Assembly: GCA_021795255.1 (NCBI GenBank) | Contig: JAJYPQ010000081.1 | Coordinates: forward strand, 1-12,159 | Reading direction: 5' to 3' | Length of the DNA stretch: 12,159 nt | Source of the DNA: Pseudomonadota bacterium | GTDB taxonomy: Bacteria > Pseudomonadota > Gammaproteobacteria > Acidiferrobacterales > Acidiferrobacteraceae | Shown: positions 6,424 to 12,159 of the stretch, piece by piece | How the letters are laid out: each line of letters opens with the position of its first letter | How positions within the stretch are numbered: the first letter of the stretch is position 1 | The notes under the pieces: model-generated | Seen by the model: only the letters and a program-made list of their open reading frames with translations | Told to the model about the DNA's origin: nothing | The model's database searches: none | Made by a program: the position numbers and the translations under genes

Positions 6424-7261
6424 CCCCAGTACCCATGGCGCACGGGCGGCTCACGTGATCGATCAAGCGACGTAGAGATGGTCGTTTGCCTCCCGGGTAC
6501 CCTTCCGTCAAAGCCAGTAGTATCTTGCTGCAACTATTCCGAAAGGCCCAGGCAATGAGGCGTACAACACGCCTAGGCGATTACTTAAGGGGCTTGTCTG
6601 TTCAACAATTCGCGCGTCATCCCCTGCTGATTGATGCCTTACTGCGAACACCTTCTCGAGACGTAGGTGATCGCTCTGATCCTCGCCATCGAGTCGCCAC
6701 TCGATTCGACTCACCTCGCGCATGGGGTTTTCAAGCCGATCAAGTGGTGCTGTCCCCAATGGTGGCCTCAAGGGACATAGAGGTACCGAGCCGCTATGCT
6801 CAAGATGCGGGCCGGCGGGGCCTTACATTGCCGCAGCCCAAACACGCTAGGTAACCGGCCTGCTAGGGGCGCCCGTTATCGAACGGGCCGTGCAGTCCCC
6901 GCTGACCGCGCCACGCGTCGATCATCTAGGGCCGGCTTTCAAGGTCGCGGTGGGTCGCTCCTTCGCTGCTGCGAAACACCTATATCCCGTACCACCACGA
7001 CCTCGGTCATCAAGCGCTTCCGGGGCGCCACGGCATCATTTCGTACAGAGCCCGCCACGGATCTACCCCCTCCAGTGCAACTTTTGCTGACGGCTCTGTT
7101 ACGATTGGTCTTGCCAGGGTTGGCGTCGCTGACGCCATTAATGGCCCGAGAGAATTCTATCTAATGGACAGGAAGGGCACGATTAATTTCTGCCGATCCT
7201 TCGGAATGTGAACGTGCTAGGAGTGAATACACGGTTTTGGCTCGACAGGCCCGCTAGACAA

Positions 7262-7283
7262 GCGATACCGTGGGTGGTATCGC
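7262..7283. repeat. 8-bp inverted repeat upstream of the membrane protein/lyase operon
   Basis: GCGATACC (7262-7269) and GGTATCGC (7276-7283) form a perfect dyad around GTGGGT, about 130 bases before the start of the 7416 gene. It could be an operator or a short hairpin; no T-run follows. Confidence 0.4.
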
Positions 7284-7347
7284 AACGCGTGACACGGCGC
7301 CTGAGGTGATCGCAACAATAGCTTCTGGCAAAGACCCGGTGATCAGG

Positions 7348-7381
7348 GCCGGAGGAAAAAGTGGCGATTCAGGCCTCCGGC
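7348..7381 (+). promoter_or_regulatory. Inverted repeat in the leader of the membrane protein/lyase operon
   Basis: GCCGGAGG (7348-7355) and CCTCCGGC (7374-7381) are perfect 8-bp complements around an 18-base spacer, ending 34 bases before the ATG at 7416. One arm carries a Shine-Dalgarno-like GGAGG and the other its complement. It could be a transcript hairpin or a protein-binding dyad; no role is shown. Confidence 0.35.
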
Positions 7382-7415
7382 TACAGAGCACAGTAGATGA
7401 ATAGGATAGGCGTAC

Positions 7416-8834
7416 ATGGATATCATGCTCGTAAAATGTAGCACATGCTTTCGAAGCCCACTTAATTGCGATACCGCCTTTCTTCTCTCAGACCCTGAGA
7501 GTGCCCGTATCTTCCTGGAAAGGGTCCGGGCGGACCTTGAAGAGCAAGGCGCGGGCGACGTGGACGTTGTATTCAATCAGGCCAAACGGGATGCGAAGTG
7601 GCGTTACTCTACCTCGGAGGACGACGACGATAGCGTGCTTCTCGACCCGCTTCTGCGGATCAGTAACTTGCGAATACCGGCTGCGACTCTATTTAGGATC
7701 GAGGGCGCCATCACGACGTCCGAGTTTCCGACCTCGATGTTTCAGGGGCGCAGCGTCAGTCTGTACGTCTACGATAACCTCTTCGGGATGCTCGAATGGG
7801 ATTTTACGCTTGGATGCGCGGGACGCGAGATCACGGCGGCTGAGAGGTCGGCCATAGAGCTCTTGCTGCATGCAATTTCCGTAGAATTGATGGAGGCTAT
7901 CGCTCAGATTGAGATATTTAGCCAGATTCATCAAGCGGCCGCGGGCGCCTTGCCGACCAAGGCCATTAGGGGTCGAAAGCGTGGCCTGTTGTATCTAGAA
8001 AGAGAGCGGGATTATGTAGACCTTTTGGTGTCCAAGAAAGAGACTAAGGCCGCGGCGCGACTTCCCGTTATCGTGCCCAGCGTTCTCTGGACGGCCCGCC
8101 TCTATGTCTGGTCAGATAGCCGGATAGATGAGGAGCGCGCGCACTGGTTGCCCGCTTTGTTGCCCAAGGACACGAACTGCGTTAGCGCAGGCAGTTCCCG
8201 TATTTACTGCGCGTGGGGTTCGAGCGCCATCGCAAGTGATGACGCGGTCGACGAAGCGATCACACAGGCTCTTGCCGGAATACGCCGGGAACTCCAATAT
8301 ATCTTTGCTGTGACCAATGAGTACGCAAAGAGGACGGGTAGCGCCTATTTCCGGTCTTTGGGTGGGCTTGCTCGAGGCGGAACGGATGTATCGGATTGGC
8401 TTGAAAGTGCGAAAACGCATCTCAGTCAAATGCTGTACATCTGCAAAGACCGAGACATGGGATTGCAGGGCTGGAAGAGCGAGTGCTTCGTTGCGTATAT
8501 CCGGCTGTGGAAGGTCGAGTCCTATATCGCGACCACGATCAGCAAGGTCGATACGGCGCGCGATCTCGTGGACACGATCCGCGCTAAACAAGGTGGTCGT
8601 ATGCAGAGGCAGATCAAGAACATTCTCGCAGCCTTCGGGCTTATGGAGGCGTTAGGCGTCATTACCGAACTTGCCGAGTATGCCCATAGTGCAAGTTATC
8701 ACCCGAGCACAAATTGGGGGATTCTCCGTGTTTTTCGCTATTGGGGTCCCGATGTGACGATCTCTGTCGCGGCGCTCTTGATGCTGGCGTTTTTGGTGGT
8801 AGCGATTCTGTACGCAAAGAGTTTGAAGGAGTGA
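7416..8834 (+). CDS. Unrecognised 472-residue protein with C-terminal membrane segment(s), CorA/RMD1-like layout
   Basis: I do not recognise this family. The product has a large, mostly soluble part with mixed strand/helix character (about 1-240), including an N-terminal 'KCSTC' Cys pair (Cys8, Cys11) and an acidic run near 68-72. A helical region rich in long amphipathic segments follows (about 275-420), and one clear membrane helix at 447-466 has a short positively charged tail, 'AKSLKE'. A weaker hydrophobic stretch at about 400-420 could be a second membrane segment. The order soluble alpha/beta domain, long helices, then one or two C-terminal membrane helices resembles CorA or RMD1/DUF155 proteins, but no GMN motif is present, so this is only an architectural likeness. 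The ATG at 7416 has AGGATAGG 5 bases upstream. The next gene starts 4 bases after the stop, with its ribosome site inside this gene, so the two are probably translationally coupled and functionally linked. Confidence 0.72.
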   Translation: MDIMLVKCSTCFRSPLNCDTAFLLSDPESARIFLERVRADLEEQGAGDVDVVFNQAKRDAKWRYSTSEDDDDSVLLDPLLRISNLRIPAATLFRIEGAITTSEFPTSMFQGRSVSLYVYDNLFGMLEWDFTLGCAGREITAAERSAIELLLHAISVELMEAIAQIEIFSQIHQAAAGALPTKAIRGRKRGLLYLERERDYVDLLVSKKETKAAARLPVIVPSVLWTARLYVWSDSRIDEERAHWLPALLPKDTNCVSAGSSRIYCAWGSSAIASDDAVDEAITQALAGIRRELQYIFAVTNEYAKRTGSAYFRSLGGLARGGTDVSDWLESAKTHLSQMLYICKDRDMGLQGWKSECFVAYIRLWKVESYIATTISKVDTARDLVDTIRAKQGGRMQRQIKNILAAFGLMEALGVITELAEYAHSASYHPSTNWGILRVFRYWGPDVTISVAALLMLAFLVVAILYAKSLKE

Positions 8835-8838
8835 GCCT

Positions 8839-10251
8839 GTGGATCTGCCCTATCTAAAGGAGCTGCTAGAGGCCTCCTACCAGCATACGCTGCCACCAGC
8901 TATTTCGGGGGCAACGGCGAGAATCGCCACCGAGCGGGCCTGGGTCGAGGAATTGTTGCGTCAAGGGAACGGGAATTCGATTTACGGGTTCAACACTGAG
9001 CTTGGACATCGCGACTTTGTGACGGTCGATCCGAAGGCGGGCCCCAGTTTCCAGCAAGCAATTTTCGAAAGTCATAACATGAGGCCAAGCCATGCGCGTG
9101 GCGTGTATCCTCAGCACGCGGCCTCACTCATAGGCTATGTGAAGCTCTTTCAACTGAGTCATGGCGGGAGCGGTATCTCTCCGCAGACCTACGAGCGGGT
9201 CATCCAGCGGGTGACCGATCCCACGTTCTTGCCGCGTATCCCGGCCGGCCAGTCGTATTCCTCGGGTGACGTGTTACCCGCGACCCACTGGGCGAACGCG
9301 GTATTCGATCTCGATGGCCCAAGCCCCTTTATCCTAAGGTCTGGTGAAATGATTGCCTTGATCAACGGTAATTTCGTGCACACTGCCTTGGCTGCCGAAA
9401 ATTATCGGGAACTGATGGCGCTCACCGAGTATGTGGTCGTAAGCGGCGCCTACGCGGGGCGCCTTTGTGAGCTGGCTCGGATCAACTACGTGCGGGAGCT
9501 GCCCTCCGAGAAGAAGGCCGCGCAAAAGGTGCTTGCTTATCTGGCTCGTACGGCAGACGGCCAAAAGAGCCTTTCGACCTCTCCCCAGCGGGCGGTCTCC
9601 GTACGGGCTATCCCTGATGTGATCGTCGAATTTTGCAGTGCGCATCACGCGTTGGGGGTGGAAATCGAGACCTTGATCCCGGCGCAGTCGGCAAACCCCT
9701 TATTCGATCTCGAACACAAAGAGGTTTTTTCGAGCCCCAGTTTTTTGGCAATCGGCCTGGCTCTAGCCCAGAACAAGATGATCGAGACCTTGTTGATGGT
9801 GTTGCGCGCGGCGGTAGCAAGGCTCAGTTTCATTTTGTCGGGTCGGGTGGCGGGAATCCCTGAAGATGGCCTGGACCCGAGCGCGGAGGCCGGTCTTGGC
9901 CTTATCCAGGTGCCGAAAGAATTGACGGCCGTGGTGGAATCAGCCTATCAGACGTATGGGCGGCGGGGGTTTGCGTCGGGGGGCGCCACCTCCTACGGGG
10001 TTGAGGACCTGTGGACCCACGGCGAAGCTTTGTCGCGGGATATCCATCAGTTGACCGGTATTGTCCGGGATGTATTGCGGCGCGAAGTCGCGGTTTACGA
10101 GGTCGTAAGTCGCCGCTGCGTACCATCGCGGTCGATGCGTCTGTGCCCGGAGAGTTCTTCGAAGCCCTTAGGGATGGTAGCTGAGCTCCACTGCGTCGAA
10201 GATATCCTGAGAGGGCTTAAGAGTTTGACGGGTGAGTGCTTCGAGGATTAG
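8839..10251 (+). CDS. Divergent aromatic amino acid ammonia-lyase/aminomutase superfamily protein (HAL/PAL fold)
   Basis: A 470-residue member of the MIO-enzyme superfamily (histidine, phenylalanine and tyrosine ammonia-lyases and aminomutases). Family landmarks run in order: 'SIYGFNTELG' (Tyr49; canonical YGvNTGfG), 'RIPAGQSYSSGDVLP' (canonical P..GSVGASGDLaPLaH), 'MIALINGNFVHTALA' (canonical GLALINGT...TALA), 'SPQRAVSVRAIPDV' (canonical QD.YSLRC.PQV), 'SANPLF' (canonical TDNPL), 'LGLIQ', and 'YGVEDLWTHG' (canonical QEDhvS). Normally Ala-Ser-Gly cyclises to the electrophilic MIO cofactor; here the triad is Ser141-Ser142-Gly143. The second active-site tyrosine of the QDxYSLR motif is valine, while Gln250 and Arg256 remain. 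It is shorter than typical HAL (about 510). The start is GTG at 8839 with AAGGAG 7 bases ahead, inside the preceding gene. Substrate, and even catalytic activity, cannot be stated; no hut genes are nearby. Confidence 0.85.
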   Translation: MDLPYLKELLEASYQHTLPPAISGATARIATERAWVEELLRQGNGNSIYGFNTELGHRDFVTVDPKAGPSFQQAIFESHNMRPSHARGVYPQHAASLIGYVKLFQLSHGGSGISPQTYERVIQRVTDPTFLPRIPAGQSYSSGDVLPATHWANAVFDLDGPSPFILRSGEMIALINGNFVHTALAAENYRELMALTEYVVVSGAYAGRLCELARINYVRELPSEKKAAQKVLAYLARTADGQKSLSTSPQRAVSVRAIPDVIVEFCSAHHALGVEIETLIPAQSANPLFDLEHKEVFSSPSFLAIGLALAQNKMIETLLMVLRAAVARLSFILSGRVAGIPEDGLDPSAEAGLGLIQVPKELTAVVESAYQTYGRRGFASGGATSYGVEDLWTHGEALSRDIHQLTGIVRDVLRREVAVYEVVSRRCVPSRSMRLCPESSSKPLGMVAELHCVEDILRGLKSLTGECFED

Positions 10252-10265
10252 GCGGGGATGGCAAC

Positions 10266-10327
10266 GGATCCAGGACACTTTTTGGACAGGCTCCGGGCTT
10301 GATCCGGTGGTACCGGGTCCTGGACCC
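10266..10327. repeat. Imperfect inverted repeat just downstream of the lyase gene
   Basis: TCCAGGAC at 10269-10276 pairs with GTCCTGGA at 10317-10324, and after one mismatch two further pairs extend each arm. The 40-base spacer contains a T5 run and CCGG-rich self-pairing sequence. It starts 15 bases after the lyase stop. It could be a terminator-like structure or an end of an insertion-sequence remnant; neither can be settled by eye. Confidence 0.4.
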
Positions 10328-10469
10328 AACAAGCCCTGGAGTGACGTGAGTAGGCGCGGAATCCAGTTCTAGGAAGGAGCGATAGCACCTAATTCCGCAG
10401 TGGCTATTTAAGTATCCTCGCCCAGTCATTTAGGCCACTTCGCGTTGTGAGAAGTCCTAATCCTCCTCA

Positions 10470-10751
10470 GTGGGGCGATTGCGCCATGGTGGTCGGCAGC
10501 CCTACTGGGCACATGACAGGCACTGTCTCTTGAAGGCCATGACCGCGGGCAACGGCTGTGACCACGCCGCTTGGGAGAGCGAGTGCTACAGCGTAACAGT
10601 CGAGACACGCCACCGATAGCCGTTCTGCGACAGGTCCAGCGCGAAGACAAAGATATTCGAAACGCTCGCCATGTCCTATAATCGCCTGCACCTGCGCTCC
10701 CGTTTCGGGTATCTGTCTTTTGCGGCCTTCGAGCAGCGGTATGCGCCTTAA
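10470..10751 (+). pseudogene. Decayed IS3-family transposase (OrfB, C-terminal catalytic part)
   Basis: Reading one forward frame straight through gives the end of an IS3-family DDE transposase. 'GRLRHGGRQPYWAHD' corresponds to the family's GL.HHSDRGSQYASHE, with the catalytic Asp now Gly. 'LLKA' corresponds to the helix after it; about seven codons (the SMSRK region) are then missing. 'GNGCDHAAWES' corresponds to GNCYDNAAMES and keeps the catalytic Glu. A TAG at 10617 interrupts the frame. 'AKTKIFETLAMSYNR' and 'GYLSFAAFEQRYA' then match the AKadIFdYIE.FYN and GYLSP.eFEqRYa ends of the family, ending at TAA 10749-10751. The alignment after the deletion is gap-free. No intact partner (OrfA) or clear terminal repeats remain, so this is an old, inactive relic; its left limit is approximate. 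Confidence 0.85.
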
Positions 10752-10757
10752 CTGAAT

Positions 10758-10773
10758 CCCCGTGATTGCGGGG
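10758..10773 (+). repeat. Short GC stem-loop between the transposase relic and the peptidase gene
   Basis: CCCCG (10758-10762) pairs with CGGGG (10769-10773) around TGATTG. It lies 7 bases after the relic's stop codon and about 28 bases before the ATG of the next gene. No T-run follows, so its role is open. Confidence 0.35.
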
Positions 10774-10800
10774 AAAGATCCATTAGCGTTGGACCTCATT

Positions 10801-11220
10801 ATGAAAGCAGTGATTCAGATGGAGCGTACAGGCTGCGGTATTGCAAGCGTTGCGGCTATCGTTGGCCGGTCGTACTCGCAGGCGCAATCGATTGCGAATG
10901 CCTTGGGTATCTTTGCTCATGATCAAAGTCTGTGGTCGGACACGGCGTATGTCCGAACGCTCTTGAACCACTTTGGCGTGCGAACTGGTACTCGCGAAAT
11001 TCCTTTTTGTTCTTGGGAGCGTCTACCTGATGTAGCCCTACTGGCCACTAAGTGGCATCTTAAAAAGGGCCGGCCCTATTGGCATTGGGTGGTATTTGTT
11101 CGCGAAAACGGACAGTCCTGCGTGTTGGACTCAAAAAGAGGGTTGCGCACGAATAGAAGAACGGACTTTGGTGTCATGAAGCCAAAGTGGTACATCTCAG
11201 TTACGGTTAACTCGAAATGA
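10801..11220 (+). CDS. Small stand-alone C39/papain-like cysteine peptidase domain protein
   Basis: The 139-residue product looks like a lone papain-fold peptidase of the C39 type, the domain that elsewhere is fused to bacteriocin ABC exporters and cuts double-glycine leader peptides. The expected active site is visible: Gln6 (oxyanion hole) and Cys12 in 'QMERTGCGIASVAAI', His95 in 'YWHWVVFV' and Asp110 in 'CVLDSKRG'. These are the same order and similar spacing as C39 domains ('Q.....CG.A....', 'HwvV', 'ilDP'). There is no signal peptide, ABC domain or membrane segment. The frame is open from a GTG at 10762, but that start falls in a GC stem-loop; ATG at 10801 gives a natural N-terminus, though its ribosome site is weak. 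It sits directly beside an IS3 relic, suggesting it may be horizontally acquired. No leader-peptide substrate or exporter is visible nearby. Catalytic activity is inferred. Confidence 0.72.
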   Translation: MKAVIQMERTGCGIASVAAIVGRSYSQAQSIANALGIFAHDQSLWSDTAYVRTLLNHFGVRTGTREIPFCSWERLPDVALLATKWHLKKGRPYWHWVVFVRENGQSCVLDSKRGLRTNRRTDFGVMKPKWYISVTVNSK

Positions 11221-11507
11221 GCGCGGCGTTCACCATTCCACAGGCAGTTGTGAGCGACGCGCAAGAAGTCGCGTAATGGTGGGCGGATGGCTCGCCAAAA
11301 TGAGCGACGCTTTGAGTGTTCGGGTGTTTACGCCTCCTGCCACTAGTGGTCCGCGACCGCTGGCCGGAGCGCCGATGGGTGTTTTGGGGGGCGGGGCGCG
11401 GCCGTTCGTAGAATTGACCACACCCAGCCGGGAGACCAGGGCACAGGTAAAAGGAATCAAGACCGCCCCCGGGGTACGCGACTTCGATAGCTTATGGGTC
11501 TCTAAGT
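11221..11507. other. Intergenic stretch between the peptidase gene and the clpB promoter
   Basis: Open frames on both strands (plus 11276-11512, minus 11230-11517) are of similar size, lack ribosome sites and known motifs, and one runs into the clpB promoter. TGAGCGACGC occurs twice (about 11251 and 11300). I see no supportable gene here. Confidence 0.45.
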
Positions 11508-11536
11508 CTTGAAACACTCCCCTTTCTCCCCCATTT
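11508..11536 (+). promoter_or_regulatory. Heat-shock (sigma-32/RpoH) promoter of clpB
   Basis: CTTGAAA at 11508-11514 and CCCCATTT at 11529-11536 are separated by 14 bases. This is essentially the consensus RpoH promoter (CTTGAAA, 13-15 bases, CCCCATnT). It lies 31 bases before the clpB start, giving an expected transcript start near 11543. ClpB is a classic RpoH-regulated gene, so the placement strongly supports the call. Confidence 0.9.
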
Positions 11537-11567
11537 GTGAGGGTATCTGACGAAGTAGGTATACCTC

Positions 11568-12159
11568 ATGCGCATGGACAAACTGACCAATCGGTTTCAG
11601 CAGGCCTTGGCCGATGCCCAATCTCTGGCGGTCGGTCGGGACAACCAGTTTATCGAGCCTATTCATTTACTTGCCGCCCTGCTTGACCAAGAGGGGGGCG
11701 GCGTGCGGCCGCTACTCGAAAAGGCGGATGTGGCGGTCGACGCCTTGCGCACCCAGCTTTACACAGCGCTTGATCGTCTCCCGAAAGTGGAGGGGTCGGA
11801 AGGCGAGGTTCATATTGGCAACGATCTCTCTCGGCTCTTAAATCTGACCGATAAGTATGCGCAAAAGCGCGGCGACCAATATATCGCAAGCGAGCTTTTT
11901 TTGTTGGCGGCCCTGGAGGACAAGGGCGATGTCGGCCGACTGCTGCGCGAGGCTGGTGCGTCGCGAGCCGGGCTTGAGAAGGCGGTGGAGGAGTGGCGGG
12001 GAGGGCGTAAGGTCGATGATCAGAACGCCGAACAGCAGCGTGGTGCGCTGGACCGTTATACGATCGACCTGACGGAGCGGGCCGCACAAGGGAAGCTTGA
12101 CCCGGTCATTGGACGTGACGACGAGATCCGCCGCGCGATACAGGTTTTGCAGCGCCGTA
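11568..12159 (+). CDS. clpB: ATP-dependent disaggregase ClpB, N-terminal part (runs off the right edge)
   Basis: Hsp100/AAA+ chaperone that, with DnaK/DnaJ/GrpE, threads aggregated proteins through its hexameric pore to rescue them after heat shock. The 197 codons present cover the N-terminal Clp_N double repeat ('[35 protein letters not shown]' region at about 9-45, then '[22 protein letters not shown]' at about 97-118) and the linker into the first AAA+ module. There '[21 protein letters not shown]' is nearly identical to E. coli ClpB; the Walker A motif lies beyond the window. I chose ATG at 11568 because E. coli begins MRLDRLTN and this one MRMDKLTN. An internal ATG at 11574 is an alternative shorter start. 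The ribosome site is weak and is part of a 10-bp palindrome AGGTATACCT (11557-11566). A heat-shock promoter precedes it. Confidence 0.97.
   Translation, partial: MRMDKLTNRFQQALADAQSLAVGRDNQFIEPIHLLAALLDQEGGGVRPLLEKADVAVDALRTQLYTALDRLPKVEGSEGEVHIGNDLSRLLNLTDKYAQKRGDQYIASELFLLAALEDKGDVGRLLREAGASRAGLEKAVEEWRGGRKVDDQNAEQQRGALDRYTIDLTERAAQGKLDPVIGRDDEIRRAIQVLQRR

Larger units (their letters stand above)
6424..7415. other. About 1 kb without a supportable gene
   Basis: Several open frames of 66-122 codons exist (for example 6486-6854, 6796-7164, and minus 6508-6771), but none has a convincing ribosome site, family motif or natural amino-acid composition. Short dyads are present: ATCGAGT-CGCC-ACTCGAT (6688-6705), GCGATACC/GGTATCGC (7262-7283) and GCCGGAGG/CCTCCGGC (7348-7381). 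The stretch may be decayed coding sequence; I could not identify its source. Confidence 0.5.

Noticed and set aside
5838..6533. Long minus-strand open frame (231 codons) and a plus-strand frame at 6002-6313 across the tandem repeat
   Set aside because: Both are by-products of a 21-base repeat, which keeps every frame open; their translations are monotonous and the 5770-6423 frame has the ribosome site, family head and membrane anchor.
6508..6771. Minus-strand stretch near 6760-6790 reading like 'SLEATIGDS', resembling a sigma-70 family motif
   Set aside because: The likeness covers only a few residues, stops follow at once and neighbouring frames do not continue a sigma factor; most likely chance.
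10467..10799. Minus-strand open frame of 110 codons in the transposase relic
   Set aside because: The opposite strand reads clearly as an IS3-family transposase fragment, so this frame is its antisense.
11276..11512. 78-codon plus-strand frame before clpB
   Set aside because: No ribosome site, no motif, a comparable frame on the other strand, and its end overlaps the -35 box of the clpB heat-shock promoter.

Overview
The window comes from a gammaproteobacterium that I cannot name to genus. The outer parts carry a conserved arrangement: bamD (partial, minus strand) diverging from rluD and pgeF at the left edge, and clpB entering at the right edge. In Escherichia coli and many relatives these genes are contiguous (bamD | rluD-pgeF-clpB). 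Here about 9.6 kb separates pgeF from clpB, so most of the window is material lying inside an otherwise conserved neighbourhood.

Layout. 1-209: start of bamD (outer-membrane assembly lipoprotein). 269-2503: co-directional rluD, pgeF and a DJ-1/PfpI-family gene; the first two overlap by 4 bases and the third follows after 31 bases, so this looks like one operon. 2525-3373: nadC (NAD synthesis), convergent with that operon. 3392-3973: no recognisable gene, but holds an AT-rich dyad and two short inverted repeats ahead of an Rrf2-family regulator (3974-4444). An MFS transporter (4526-5257) follows that ends after about seven membrane helices and is almost certainly broken. A 22-bp AT-rich element occurs both upstream of the regulator and directly in front of the transporter (19 of 22 bases equal), and is a good candidate for the regulator's operator. 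5770-6423: a DUF1640-like coiled-coil, tail-anchored protein whose middle is twelve 21-bp units in tandem. 6424-7415: about 1 kb without a supportable gene.

7416-10251: a tightly coupled two-gene unit, the most unusual content of the window. The first gene encodes an unrecognised 472-residue protein with a C-terminal membrane anchor. The second encodes a divergent member of the histidine/phenylalanine ammonia-lyase superfamily whose cofactor triad reads Ser-Ser-Gly instead of Ala-Ser-Gly and which lacks one of the usual active-site tyrosines. About 10470-10751 is a decayed IS3-family transposase (in-frame stop, short deletion, lost catalytic Asp). Next to it, 10801-11220 encodes a small free-standing C39/papain-like cysteine peptidase with an apparent Gln-Cys-His-Asp active site. 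A near-perfect heat-shock (sigma-32) promoter at 11508-11536 precedes clpB (11568 to the window end).

Taken together, the flanks are housekeeping genes and the centre is an accessory region with marks of rearrangement: a truncated transporter, an insertion-sequence relic, large non-coding stretches and a tandem-repeat gene. No RNA genes, CRISPR arrays or complete insertion sequences were seen. All family assignments come from reading motifs by eye; no database search was possible.
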